A DNA stretch of 64,000 bases from Atrichornis clamosus (GCA_013400975.1 WBMZ01011737.1:1-64000), one strand, 5' to 3'. Numbered from the stretch's first letter, positions 24,701 through 37,420 are shown. Program-made: numbers and translations. The notes: generated by a model from the sequence alone, not told the origin.

Positions 24701-26660
24701 CATCCTTTACTGATGGGATATCTATCATGACCTGCTGGTCTTTTATACTGTCTTCCATAACACCTCAAACAGAAGCTGAAAAAATCATCAGGCTGCACAA
24801 CCTGATGGTTCTCTGCATATTTAATCCCTCAGACAAGTCCATACAGAGCAGAAAGGCACAACACAGTCCATTTTTCATGCATTAAGTACTGGAGAAAGGG
24901 TGTCAGGGAACAAAATAAGGGTTTGCTGGTGAAGTCCTTTTGCATTCCTCTTCAGTTCAATCCTTCTAATGTTTTTCCACCCAGTGACAGACCAAAAAGC
25001 TTGTGCACATCAGGGGTGTATTGAAAGGAGGTATTTAAAGGTGACAGCTAGCAGTGGTGGCTCTACAGTTGCTCACTTCTGTGAGCCTGACATATATTTT
25101 AGGGTTTTACAGTGGCTCCCACACCTGCAAAGGATGGAGATTTCACTGCACACCTGTGGGGTCCAGTTAAAAAGGACGCACTATATGAAAGCCAAAGAAT
25201 TGCAGGAGAAGGCTTTTTAGTGAGCCTGGCAATCTGGATCTCTGTGGGGCCACATCAGAGCTGTGCCACAGGTGATGCTGGCACGCACAGCAAAGACATG
25301 AAATCAATCCTGAATATCCATGTCTGCGTCACTAGGAGAGAAAACGGTGCCTATGTGGTAATACAAACGGAGCAAAATGAAATTTCAGTCACTGGCCTTG
25401 GACTGCCTGTTCTGCCACAGGTATTTGGAGTCACCACAGAACTGTGTGACACTCCTCCTGTGCACCACACATGTGCAGGAGCGTTTGTGCTCTGAATGAC
25501 CTCATGCCCAAGGATGAGGAGTCTTCATAGCATGCTTTGCTTGGCCAGACTCAGTAATTAGCCGTCACATTTGCAACTGTTCATCATTTCAGTATTTATT
25601 AATTTTTTGTCATTTACCTGTGGAGATGAGATGTTAGGCATAGAAATGTGAAGTTCATTTGCCAAAATATTCATCCTGCCAACACGGTGTCTGTGATATT
25701 TACACTTATGAGATACTGATGAGTGAAACAGATTTTTGTGGGGGAGAGGTTCATGGACAAAGGCTCAGAGTCTTGGATGGGTGTGAGAGCTTCTACAGGG
25801 AATGGGATATGAGGTTTCTGCCACTCCTTAGCAGACCACTAGCACACTGTGTGAATATTTGTCTGTCCTCTATGCTCAAATATTTGCAGTTTTACCTGTA
25901 GCTAGTGTTTCATTTTAGCATTTCTCCAAAAAATAAATGTCCTGAGCAAATGCATTGGCACAGTTCAGCCCGCTACAAAATCACCTACGCTTTGTAGAGG
26001 TTTGTAAATTGCTTGTATTATTATTCTTTCCTTTCTGACCTCTTTCTCTATATTTTTGTTCTCATTTAGCTGTTCTTACACAATGACATGCGCTAAGTGT
26101 TCCCTTCAGCATGTGAATGTCAGGATAACCTGAGGTTAAATTACAGCTTGCTAAAGGGGAGCCTTGAACCATGTGATGTTATGCCTCCATTTCTTCCTTG
26201 CTGGAGGTGGGGGTAGGGGGCAGAGGGAGGAGGAAGAGGTTTAGTGGCAGCATTTAACAAAATACTCAGATTCTGGCTTTGTGATTTTGATCTTTATTCA
26301 CACTCTCACTTAAGGTGTATGCCATGCTTGTGTGTGTCTTAAACAACATCTGAAGAAGTTGGAATACATTAGCATTTTAAGTACCATGAAAATGTACAGG
26401 GAACCATCTGGGACTCTGCAAATTGTAATATGAAGAAACAAGTTGTATTTAAAAACTGCATTTAATGTTTGGAATAAAATCTGTGTTTTCTTAACAGCTG
26501 AGAACAAAACATTTTCTAAAACAAGGCTTAGCTCCCTGGGCTCTCCCCAGTGGCCCGATGCTGCCTGAAATGGGGAAGAAGGGTCCCACTTTACACAGTT
26601 TCCCTCCCTTAATGGGAAGACAAGTCCTGAAGGTTTTTTGTTTTCTTTCTAACTCTGTAG
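21798..26660. other. Unique non-coding DNA, no confirmed gene
   Basis: Contains an A-rich tract (22616-22690), a T-run followed by an acceptor-like TTTTATTTTAG (about 24663-24684) with no plausible exon behind it, and open frames of 129 codons (23765-24154 plus) and 127 codons (25112-25495 plus). The first has a hydrophobic N-terminal stretch that could mimic a signal anchor, but neither has a recognised domain or a neighbouring exon. A purine-rich GGAGGAAGAGG run lies near 26203-26240. Confidence 0.55.
22616..22690 (+). repeat. A-rich low-complexity tract
   Basis: About 75 bp consisting mostly of A with interspersed G and C (GGAAAA and CAACAA units). No retroposon body was identified on either side. 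Confidence 0.75.
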
Positions 26661-26720
26661 GCGACGTTAAGAACTCGTGTGCTGTGCTACATAAAAACCC
26701 AAAACAAATGAAGAAAAAAA
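26661..26720 (+). other. Possible 60-nt exon with consensus splice sites (unproven)
   Basis: A T-rich tract ending CTCTGTAG/GCG forms an acceptor at 26660/26661. AAA/GTGAGT forms a strong donor at 26720/26721. Only one frame is open across the 60 nt; it reads DVKNSCAVLHKNPKQMKKK, entering after two bases and leaving after one, so the exon is symmetric (60 is a multiple of three). The only obvious branch-point-like sequence (CTAAC) is very close to the acceptor. I do not recognise the peptide. Splice-like pairs of this quality also arise by chance in 64 kb, so this is a weak candidate. Confidence 0.15.
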
Positions 26721-27387
26721 GTGAGTTTCAGAGGAATTTACCTGAAAACTCTCAGTTTTGCTAATTCCTTTTTTAAGATTCACTTGCTCATCAAGCCTCT
26801 CCACCTTGTCTAGCACATTTGAAGAGTGGGTGCTGTCCTGTGAGCAGCCCACTGCTCTCAGTAAATCACTCCACTTCTCTGTGCCAATGATTGATCTCAC
26901 TCTGATTTTACTTACCTGTCAAGTGAGTGTTTTGCTACTTCACTCAGAGTTCTGAGCATGGAAATTGCAGTTTTAGAAAAAATATGGACAAGTGAAAATT
27001 AGACCAGGTTAATTAAGAAGCTTCTCTGCTCTAGTGTTTTCTTACTAGCTTTGCCAAACCTGCATTTCAGGGTAGCTGTTAAGGACCCAAATTACCCAGC
27101 TTGCCTTGGCCAGCCCCAGGGTGAGCTGATCAAAACTGGTAAATGTGATGCCCAGATTAATTGAGTTGTTCTGCTGATGGTATTAGATTTACATATACCT
27201 TGGATTATTAACAGACAGAGCATGCTGGAAATAACAATCTGACACAATATGGTGAGTGGGGGCTCTCAACATCTTCCTCGTTTCCCACATGATTGAGTTC
27301 CATGGCATATGAGTGTGTGCTTAGAGCTAAGCACACTGCAGTGCACTGCTAAACTTAATCCCACAGAATTCCTAAGGCAGGTTCCCA
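26721..27387. other. Unique non-coding DNA
   Basis: No gene, RNA or transposon signature seen. Short open frames at 26758-26955 (plus) and 26667-26900 (minus) overlap on opposite strands. Confidence 0.6.
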
Positions 27388-27840
27388 TGAAACACGTAAC
27401 ACGCAGCAGACGGCAAGATGGCAAAGCAAGAAAGTTTTATTACCAGCCTATAGAGAGCCAACATAGGTCTTGCAGCTCTTAATATGGCTCCAGCCAAACA
27501 GAACTTTGTACCATGGAGCATCACCGCATGGTCCTGACGTTGTCATCAAGATGCATGCACTGCTGCTGCGGCTTTGGGTGTCACCCAGGAAGTACGGGAT
27601 GGATCTTGCAAGGGAAGAATTGTGCCTTCTGAAATGGGATCTGGGCTATCCAACAGAGGAAGCAGCTGGGAAGGAAGAAGGGAGATGGGCTGGCTGCTTC
27701 CCACCTGTCCTCCCAGGGCTGAGCAGGGCTGGAGCAAATCTAAGCACTGAGGAAGCTTCCAAAGAGCCCTCTTGTCTGCTGCCTTGTGTAGGGGCAATAC
27801 TGTGCTGGTTAAAACTATGGGGTATAGTTTGTTCCTCCAG
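27388..27840 (-). mobile_element. Doubtful LTR-like segment
   Basis: On the minus strand a canonical AATAAA (27436-27441) precedes CTTTCTTGCTTTGCCATCTT and a short tail ending near TTTCA/27388, resembling the R-U5 end of avian LTRs. The segment is richer in G, C and CpG than its surroundings, which would suit a younger insertion. I could not find the matching right-hand CA end or a target-site duplication, and I cannot name the family. The overlapping 124-codon (plus) and 167-codon (minus) open frames have no recognisable domain. Confidence 0.25.
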
Positions 27841-29159
27841 GTAAATGGATATAAGATTCCCAAGGGTAGATCAGAAAACGATAAGATGTGATTTCCTGCA
27901 GGCTCTGCTTTCTCTTCTCGGTAACAGCTGGCTACATGTGGCTGGTAGATCAAGGGTCTTGTTCCTTTAAAGCAGAAGAACTGAGCTTCCAGGACTACAG
28001 ACCCTAAATAATGAATAATAAGAATAATGTTATTGAACAGCTTCAACACTGCAGTGAGTACTTAAATGTCAGCTTTAAAAACCTATATGCCAAATATATC
28101 TTCTCTAGGAGAGAATATTTACCTTAATGCTCTCTAATGAAAAATATAGCTAAAAGATTTATAATTACAGTGGCACACTTAGAAAAGATTTACAAGTATC
28201 AATGTGTCTACTGAACTGAAAGAAAATCCATTAAGTTTTGTCCCCTAAAAATGGCTGCTGCCTTCCCTGTTCCCAAATAAAATTATATGAGTAGATGTTT
28301 TTCCTGTGAACATCCATTAAATGCTCATCAGGCATAATCTAAGTGACAGTAGACCTTCAAGACAAAAAATCACTCTCACATATCCTCACACTGGATAATT
28401 CATTTAAATATGTACGTGTCTCTTCTTTTCTTTTTTAATAATGATGCCTTTCTGTTGCAAGAAGAGATGTTTGATTGCTCTTTACAGTAAAATTTTTTTA
28501 CCCCTTTTTAAAAATCATTAGCATAATAGAAGAGTGACATTTCTCCATTGAAATGATGCACTAATAAGATAGAGAATTTTAAAATAATTCTTTTTCTCTT
28601 TTTCTTTTAATGGAAATACTTCTTTAAAACAAACAGCCTGAACTTAAAGGATGCTATTTCCTCCCTCCCCCAAATAAACTTCCCCTTACAAGGAAAACCT
28701 GAATACAAATGAAATCCTTTAGTCTATGGAGAATGGAGAAAACTAGATGAATTGAGTGAAAATGGACTATTAAAGGAAATTAGGATCATATGCTGCTTTT
28801 TTGAAAAGTCTCAAGCATTAGTTGTAAGTCTTCTAAATTGGCTGATTGTTAGCAGAAGAATGAAATGAGGTAGGAGCCAAAAGGCATAAAATACACTCCA
28901 AATGCATTGCTATATTCATCAACTTAGAGTTGAAGGGAATAGCAAGGCGTATCCTAAACGGAAAACGAGGCAGGAAGGAATATTTGCAGTGTCTGATGCA
29001 GAGGAAAAGATGATATAAATGTTTAGAGGTCAGCCTGTCATTGTCCTAACTCAGCCGCTTGGTAAAGGGGAGGGAGTTGTCTTGGCAAAATCCCTGACTG
29101 TGTTATTGCACTCATGGGGGTGGGATGAAAGGCCACAGGAGACCTTTCTCTGAAATGGG
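27841..29159. other. AT-rich unique non-coding DNA
   Basis: Strongly AT-rich between about 28060 and 28800, with no open frame of note, no transposon and no RNA gene recognised. Confidence 0.6.
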
Positions 29160-29290
29160 AGCAACTAATCAATGAATCCATTGCTTGAATGATGTCAGTC
29201 ACCAACGCAGCACGTACATTATCACGCTTGTTGTTAATGCACCCAGCACAATGGAGTTATTAAATCCTGACGACAGCCTTGCCTCAGCAG
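29160..29290. promoter_or_regulatory. Candidate conserved non-coding element
   Basis: A short block with CTAATCAATGAATCC, a CRE-like TGATGTCAGTC, and several ATTA cores beside retained CpGs (CAACGCAGCACG, TATCACGC, CTGACGAC). The texture resembles an enhancer core. Evidence is motif composition only. Confidence 0.2.
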
Positions 29291-32200
29291 TGGGTGCCTG
29301 GCTAGGGCTCCACAGAATGTCTTGGTTGTCTCCTCACCAGTGTGCCATCCTGAAGCAATCACAAAGCAGCAGGGCTGCAAAGCTCCCTGCCAGCTCCAAG
29401 GATTGCTGGATGTAGGAGTGTCTTCCTTGTCTAGAAGGGGAAGAAAATGAGGGCAGTCTCTAACTTGAGGGTTTGTATGAAGGCAGCTAAGCCAGCTGCA
29501 GACAGGGCTGAACTGTGCAGCAGTCTAGAGTAACTGCTGATTAGATATCAGAGACAGTTACATCCATATTTATACACATCAGATTACAGGTGCCTCTATC
29601 CCACAAGTCCTTCACTCTATTTTGCATCCCTCTCCACTCCTCCCCCTCAGGGAGGAGTGCTACATGAGCAAAGAACACAAATCAATGTTAGCAATGTCTT
29701 TCTTTGCATTCACTTACTCTCTTGATAGCAGCTTTTTCCCTCTCCGTGGATCACTTTACTATAATTTAAAGTCATCATACACCATCATCTATTTGCATTC
29801 CTGCAGTTTAGTGTCTTTCAGAGGTGGTGTGTAAAGCAGCTTCAATTCACAGGTGTAGTTTAAACAGTTATGGATCAGATCCAACTCTCAGGGACATCCA
29901 TCGGGACACTTCTGCAAGCTCATTCTGCAATTCATTCCGCAAAAGGCAAACAGCATGGTCAAAGAGGAGGGGATGCTGAATGTGATGATTTTCCTGTCAC
30001 CGACCCCAGGACCAAGATATCAGTCTTTATTTTCTTATCTGATGCGTAAACTCTCAGGAGAATTCTGTGATCATCATGATTCTGTTCACTTCTCCTTGAA
30101 ACATGTCACATTAACTTGCAAAGAAGGTACGTGGGCTGGAGATTAAAATGAATTTATAGGGCATCCATACAATATTAGCAGTGGAGGGCACAATTCTGCT
30201 TTTCATTCAGTGACAGCAAAGCTGAGACTGGTGGGATTATGCTACATCACTTCAATATAAAAAGAAGACATACCTAAAATTTTTACAAGTGTTTGTCTGG
30301 ATTCTACAGAAAACAGGAGTGATTATACCCAGTGGTTTACTGCTTGGGAGAAACCCATCTGCCAGTTCAAATAAGAAGTGGTATCTCATAATTAGAAAGC
30401 AGCTGACTCTGTCTGTCTTGAAGAGCTAATATGGTACAACAGCATTTCTGATTGCTTCAGAAAATAGCCAGCAGTATGAGCAGTGATGTGAGAACCGAAG
30501 CCGTCTGGCTCTCCAACAGAGCCAGAGTCTTTCTTCCTGCGTGAGTGTAAACGCAGCTTGATGTCCTCAGCCTTTTCTCTCTCCTACAGAACTCACTGTA
30601 GCTGAGAGGCCAGATGCCCTCTGACTGTACTCCAGGATTGTTAACATGGTTTGTGGATACAGGTCATTGACACAGTTAATGTAGTCACTAAATACATAAA
30701 GTACTTCCCAAGCTGGTCTTTACACAAGCTGCACCATTGCTCGTGGGCTCCAGCACGCATTTCTTTTCCCCTTCATAATTTTTGTTATCTGATTTCCTGA
30801 CACTGAACACTGTGCTGCAGGGACAAGGGCTTACAGTCCCTTGCCATGGCTTCAGCTGCCTGTACCCCTACTCCCACCAGCGTGGTGGAAAAGAAGACCT
30901 TTCCCTGGCACATTAAGTGTTGCAAGATGACGCAGTTAGCAGGCTGTATAATGCAACTACTTCCTTCGTTAAGAGGTTTACAAGGAGGAGATTCTCCTAG
31001 CAAAATATGCAGGTTTTCTACAGGTTAAACTCCACCAGATTGGAATATGTCAAGGCTTTCACGCACAAGGTCATGAATCTGTCTGCTCTTCTATGAAAAT
31101 GGAAATAGTGATACAGGGACTAAATTCTTTGAATTGGATGTTCACCATGTTTGCTACCAGCTGTTTTTTGGGTTTTTTTCTCCTTGAGAGATCAAGTGTT
31201 CCTCAAATATGTTGATTAAAATATATTTATCAATCATGGTTGCTCTTCTCCACAGATAGCTCCTGCATAGCTCAAGAGCATATTCTGTCAGCCTGGTACA
31301 TAGATTTATTAAGCTGGTGTCTAGATCTGCACTTCCACACCCTGGCAGAGAATCAATACGTGCAACCCACCATCCAGTCATTCCAGTAATTTTGATAACC
31401 CTGTAGACCAATAAAGGGAAAGGGTTTTGCCATTACTGTTTTCTGAGACACTAGAACATATCCTCATCTTTAACAGTGTTTTACAATTATTTAAACAACC
31501 TGCAGACTTCCCTGAGAAAGGATCTGTGAGGAGCACAAACCAGCCCTGCAGGCTGTTTGTGCTGCAAAGCTGTGAAACTCCATGGCTGCATGACTGGGGC
31601 CAGCTCACAGCCACAACAGCAAGACCCTGTAGCTCATTTCTGCTAAGTTTCAAACTACATCCTTGACAGTGGCCAGGCAGGGATATTCACTGGGACTGAG
31701 ATCTCTGCTACCTTGTTTTTCATGCATGGTCTGTGCACGCAGGGGCTGGTCTGCATCGATTGCTTTAACAGAGAGTAAATCCTGGGACTGAAGGGTGAGT
31801 GATGGGAAATTATCAGCAGGCTCCCACTGAAAGGTGGGAGCTGGTGCAGTCTCTGAGAAAGTGTTGATGGGAGCAAGCTGTTGTACTGACTGCAACTGAG
31901 TGATAACTCATTGGGCATTGGTGCAGATTCAAGGATGTGAATGGCTGGAAAAGTCTGTGGAGGGACACAAAATGTTCAGAGCAGAGAGGAAAGCTCGGCA
32001 ACCTACAGAGAATATGGGAGATAGATGAAAGGGTCGGCTTGACCTATGTGATCTGCAGGATTTTTTTTCAGAAGGGTGAGAAAGAAGGATGAGCCTGGTG
32101 GAGTGTCTCCAGCACACAGGTAAATAGCCTTGCTTTGCAGTACTACACCCAAGATGACAGCTTGAAATGTTAAAAAGAAATAGAGAAACAAGCAACAATG

Positions 32201-34569
32201 GAACATGTTGCATTAAAATATAAAACTCCAGTGACAAGTCAAGTGTAGTTCAATGCCTTCTTGGCCTTTTGATGCATTGTAATTATTGCATGGGGAAGAT
32301 AAAAGCATTTCTTAGTGGTTTGGGAACAAATCTCTATGAGGTAAGAAATGACACTTCTGCCTTTGGGCCATGTTCTTTGCTGTTTCAAGAGATGAAACAT
32401 GGTTGAGATAAAGGAATCCCCATCTGTTTCTTCCAACACATTAGTCATTTGACATGTTTGCATGAAAACTGTTAGTACTTTCTCAGGTTTTGGAATATGC
32501 TTCCTCCTTCTCAGTGCCCCAGGTGAAAAAAAAGTGGCACCTCACCAGGCAACAAACAGCACAAAACAGTCTGTGCAGCTGTGAGAGCTGGCTGGGGGAG
32601 GATTTGGTGCCTCCAAGGTAGTCTATTGATTTGAAGCCTGAATAAACAGAAGAATGAAAAAATACAGGTTTGTAACTTTTAATTATCATTTCTAGAGATA
32701 ATAAATTGTGAAATCACTGCTGTTTTGCAGAGCTGATAACACACCCACTCAAAGTGAAATTTCTTGGAGAAGCATTTTGTCTGGAATGCCACTGGAACAG
32801 CCAGAGAAATCATTATCAACCTTTTCTATTCACTTACAGTTACCTCAGTAGTCTAAAAATATTGATATTTGGTTTGATCTCAAGAAGTGCATATGTCTTA
32901 ATATATGTATTTATAAATGCACTTTGCATTATCATGTAATACAATATAATATGTATATGATATCTTTTGACAAATATTTAGTAGTAATTTTTTAAATTAA
33001 GTTGAAATTTGAAGTAAAACCGTGGTAGATTATTTTATTATTATAAATAATACTGATATTTTTTACCTCCTCTAGTCAATTCTTTCCATTAGGCAAATGA
33101 AACAGATTCCTAACCCATTGAAATCTATGGGCTTTTGTGGTTGTGCCTTTTCCTCCAGTGCAGATAATATCATTTCAAATTACTTTTCATTCTCTACCAC
33201 CTGGTAAGCTTTTTATAACTGGTGAGACAAATTGCAGGGTGGTTTCTCTGCTCTTGCTAGATGAGCAAATAAACACTTCATGAACAATATGAGGTGTGCT
33301 TTAAAACTTGCCTTACAGGCAAATGTGTACACCACTGAGCTTTTATACCAAGATTTCTTGGGAGGCGGAAAAAATCATTGCATGGCATCTCTATTACTTC
33401 TCACCCAATTTCATCCCCATTTCTAGAAGTCTCAGCACTCTGCTCCCTTGTCTTTGAGGTGGTCAAAATTTTTCCCGTCTCCAGCTTCTAAAAATCACCT
33501 GGGTAGTGAGCTCCGTACTTGTCTTGCATGTGGCTGTTCTTGCTCTGCAGATTGCCATTGGTGGCAAGGCTCCCTTTATAAATCTTTCCATGCCTGAGTG
33601 TGGGCACCTCTTGCTCCAAGGCAGCACTTTCCCAGCTCTTCCCTGGTGCACTCACATGGATAGAGCAGTGATAACCCCCTCTCAGAGCTGTGTTCCTGCA
33701 GGGTTATTTGAGGCTCTGCATCTCCATCTGAACTAAAGATACACAAGCTTTAAGCAGAGTCTCTTCAGGAATGGAGTGGGAAGAAAAGAGCTCTTGGGAC
33801 TTCTGCCACAAGGCAGTTTTATTGTAGCTTTAACTGACAGCAACTTGTTTTCTTCTCTGTTCATTTGACTGATGGAGATATCCATGGGTAAACTGTATTT
33901 CTATCAAAGCTCTTTGTTTTCAAACATCTCATGGATTTTCACTTCTCAAGGAGCTTTTGTCTGATTTCCTGCCCAGGTCCTAATCCATATCTACAGGCTG
34001 CTCAGGACTGGGTAGCTCAGGAATTGAAAAGACTGGTCCAGAACTCAGGAAGGCATATTCTGGGATGAGCCAAGGGGTGCAGATGTAACAGATTTCCACT
34101 CTCTGCAGTCCAAGCAAAGACTTTGTCCTACAGAGTGTGCGCAGGCACCAGCCCCTGTTACAGCAGCGAGAGCTTCTCCCTCCAGGATCTTCTACCAGTG
34201 TGAAAGATTTGGTCAGAAAACTTTATGTTAGGGAGACAACTTCTAAGAGTGAGTGTGCTGGTTCCTCCACAGATGAAGTCTGAAATCATCACTCTTTGTG
34301 CTGTTAATCAGAGGGGTTTTGCTGGAGCTGTTACACCCAGTGACCGTGATGATCCAGTGAAAAGCTAAGTTTCGAGTTCTCCCTTAATGAAAAGCAAGCA
34401 GTGTGTAATGGCAGTATAAAAAAGTGCTGAGGGCTGCTCTTTATTACTGCTGACTTGGGGTTTTTATTGCAAGGCCCAGTAAAAGCTACTAACCATGCCA
34501 TGGACGCTTGTGGCCAGTTCAACTGAGGGCCAGCAGGAACAACCATCACAGGAATAACAGGGTGGCAGC
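29291..34569. other. Unique non-coding DNA, no gene seen
   Basis: About 5.3 kb with no recognised coding exon or transposon. Frames at 31650-31918 and 31813-32237 (minus, up to 102 codons) overlap each other and carry no domain. A small GC-rich hairpin lies at 31820-31841. The stretch 32870-33070 is extremely AT-rich. Confidence 0.6.
31820..31841. repeat. Small GC-rich hairpin, 8-bp arms
   Basis: GCTCCCAC and GTGGGAGC are perfect reverse complements around a 6-nt loop (TGAAAG). No T-run or RNA gene context is present, so no specific role is proposed. Confidence 0.5.
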
Positions 34570-34589
34570 AAAAAAAAAAAAAAAAAAAA
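34570..34589 (+). repeat. Homopolymer A20
   Basis: Twenty A's followed by GAAGAGCTGAG. No recognisable retroposon body precedes it. Confidence 0.85.
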
Positions 34590-37194
34590 GAAGAGCTGAG
34601 AAGTCACAAAGCCCAGCTGCCACCTTCTGTAAGATTTCTGTACGGCAGAACAAACTCAGATCAAGCTGGATGTGCCTCTTTGTGAATAGATATGTGGAAT
34701 GGGAATTTTCATGTAAATTGGTGTCAGCAGCCTCGGAAAAGCCAGAGCTTGCAACAGAACGAGCTAATATCAGGTGTTTTCAAGGGAAATCAGCCTACAG
34801 ATTGATGGATGAGTTTGGGGAGGATAAATTGTTAAGCTTGTGAAGATGAAAGTCTCTATTTGCACAGGTACAAAGTTTAAGTAGCTTTTTCTGATTCACG
34901 GTTTTGAACTACAAAACAGCAGCATGCATCGTGCTAGGTTTAACCTAATAATCTGCTTTAAAACAAATGTGAGGCAACACCAATTAAGGCCATGTTTTTT
35001 AATGAATAGCTGCTTAGCCAGGTAAAAAAAAAAACCATGTAGCATATTGTGCCATCCATTTTAAGTAGAACTTCACACAGGCCTTCAAAGGCGGGTTCTG
35101 CCTCACAAATGGCTGGAGCGACGTATCTCTATTTTACAAGGCAAAAGGGAATAGTGTAGGCAATGCATGATGTGCATGTGTGTGCGAGCCTGTGCGTGCT
35201 CCCAGTGTTGAAAGCACCAGATTATGCTGAGCTGATTAAACAAGCTTACAATTGCATTACAGCAGACACTGTGATGAGAGCCAAAATATGATTGGCAAAA
35301 TATACATGACATATTGTAAAACAGATAAAATGATAACAGCTTTTTACTGAAGAGCATCTGCTATTCAGTTGGGAAATTAGGGTGGAATGCAACTGCTCTT
35401 ATAAATCATAAAATGGCGTTACCATCATCAAGAATTTCCTGTTGTAATCTTTTAAAGTGTGAGATAGTTGTTGCTCTTACTTGTATGACTGAAAGTTAGA
35501 GACTTCGCAGTTTTTTCTCTGGACATCCTTGATAGAAAAAAATGTATTTAACTGCACTCTGGCATTCAGTTCTTTAAACCTTGTCCTCATTGACAAGTTT
35601 GAGGGTTAAAGCAGATTAACCGGATAAAATGACCTGACATTAGTGGGTTTTGAATTTGTTCAGTGGAACTGCAGAAGAAGGGAGAGCAAATCTGATTAAT
35701 CTGATGTTAGCTAAACCTCCTTCCCTTCTTGTTGTCGTGGTTTACCATTTGTTCTGCAGGGGAGACTGCACACACAGATTGTGTTGTTTTGTGTGTTGAT
35801 CTGCTGGGATTAGACACACTCTGACTAAACGCAGTGACCTTCAGAGGCTTCCATGGAAGAAGGTCTGTTTTTTAAGACAAATAATTAACCACTTCAGGAT
35901 GGATGTTGCCTCACTATCTATTGAATTGCTTCCACAGGGTGTAATGACTCACTACTTAATTGCTATGTAATTTTATTATTATCTGTAAAATGGTTTTCAG
36001 AAAGGAAAGAAATAATTGCAAATGGTCTGATGTAAACTGCCCCAGCTTTACTGACATCCAGTAATCATGTGTTAGGTCCCTGGTGGGTGTAAATGCATAG
36101 CCTGAAACGGCTGTCCTGCTGTAAGTGGCCTGCCATGCAATTCCTTTATGAGAGCAAAACACAGGAGAAAGTGTGAGACCCCCAGTGCTCTTTGTGGTCT
36201 AACCTCTGACTGCATGGTGCCAGGGCAACCCATATCCAAATTGTTTGCTGTGCTGCCATCTTTCTGATCTATTCTGACTGTTCTGCTGCCTGCCAGGTCA
36301 TGCAGTGGTCACTCATTTTGTAGTCTACAATCTGCAATCAAAATAAAGCTTCATACATTCCCTTAAACACACGCGTTGCTGCGATTTACCTGTCCTGCCC
36401 CACACTACACCTGTTCAAATTACTGGCTGTCCCATACCGGTTGGTTGCCATTTTTTCTTCTTTCTCCTAACTGGATCAGCTTAGGAAATGACTGTATATA
36501 TTAAGATTTTTATAGGATAGTGCTGAAGGAAGAGATCTTGCCATGTAAGTGGACTGGTCTGTCAATTCTGTTTATACCAGAGGTTCATCCCCTCAGCCTT
36601 GGCACAGTGCTCTTACATCAAGCATCGTTTTAACCTTGAATTGTAATGCAGGTAGGAGTTGTTCTTGATTTCTCTCACAGTAATGTGTAAACATATCCTG
36701 TGGATGCACAAAATGCAACTTTTTTGGCTGAAAGGACTGTTTCTTTCATCTTGTACTTGTTAGCCTGCACATCTGTCAGAGGTTGTTGCACTTTGCACCA
36801 TCCTGTGTCAACATGTGTTTAAATGAATTTAGCACATGCTGGGCAGCAAATCATTCTGGCCAAGGGTCCCCCAAAACACTTCTGCCCTTTTACTGGTCCT
36901 TACCTTGTGGCTTTTAAAAATGCTTCTCTCCCCAATCTCAAAATTGCTGCATCTAAAGGCTCAGCTGAAGGCAAGCAACAATTGGTAATTCTTGCATCTT
37001 CTCCCGTTCTGCCAAAACTCATGGGTGCTGTCAGGTATCTCTTGTTTGAGAGCTGATCTGTGCCTTACCTCTTAGTAACTAAAAGAAGATCACTGAAAAG
37101 TCGAAGTCAGGCTTTTCACAGGAATTTTTTTTTCATGAGAATAAAGCAGGCATAAAATGAAATAAGCAATTCCTTATAAAGTTTATAAAGATTG
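34590..37194. other. Unique non-coding DNA, no gene seen
   Basis: No gene or transposon recognised. A 111-codon frame (34508-34843 plus) runs through the A20 tract as poly-lysine, which argues against coding. A TG-rich patch lies at 35168-35198. Confidence 0.6.
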
Positions 37195-37420
37195 CTTATG
37201 AGAAGGAACTTTTTCACCATGAGAACAGTTAAGATATGGAGCAGGTTTCTCACAGAGGTTTTGCTGTCTCCATCCTTGGAGGTTTTCAAGTTGATGGATA
37301 AAACCTTGAGCTCAAAGCAGGGTCTGATCTCATAGCAGACCCTGCTTTGAGCATTATGCTGAGCCAGGGATCTTCTGAGGCCTTCAACAAGTCATGTTAT
37401 CTAGTGACTGTATGATACGT
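37195..37420 (+). mobile_element. CR1 LINE 3' end, 5'-truncated and eroded
   Basis: The plus strand follows the end of CR1 ORF2 and the short 3' untranslated region. The translation retains SRFLTEVLLSPSLEVFK, matching the conserved [15 protein letters not shown] block of the family. It is followed by the GGTCTGATCTCATAGCAGACC segment region, a GATCTTCTGAGG stretch, and a degraded tail near TGACTGTATGAT, where the family carries an ATTCTATG-type repeat. Divergence is high, so this is an older insertion. An unusual perfect inverted repeat sits inside it (37310-37352). Confidence 0.85.
37310..37352. repeat. Perfect 17-bp inverted repeat with 9-nt loop inside CR1
   Basis: The left arm at 37310-37326 (GCTCAAAGCAGGGTCTG) is the exact reverse complement of the right arm at 37336-37352, with the loop ATCTCATAG. 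The right arm agrees with the usual CR1 sequence. The left arm is where this copy departs from it, which suggests that the left side was rewritten using the right side as template (replication template switch). Confidence 0.95.

Noticed and set aside
25112..25495. 127-codon plus-strand frame
   Set aside because: No family signature, and another open frame overlaps it in a different phase.
27546..28049. 167-codon open frame on the minus strand
   Set aside because: Overlaps a 124-codon frame on the other strand, and no recognisable family. It lies in the GC-richer, possibly LTR-derived segment, where stops are rarer.
30059..30085. ATTCTGTGAT...GATTCTGT words resembling a CR1 3' tail
   Set aside because: No CR1 body on either side, so the match is probably chance.
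34508..34843. 111-codon frame ending in a protein-like tail
   Set aside because: The frame runs through the A20 homopolymer as poly-lysine, and its tail lacks a recognisable family or splice context.
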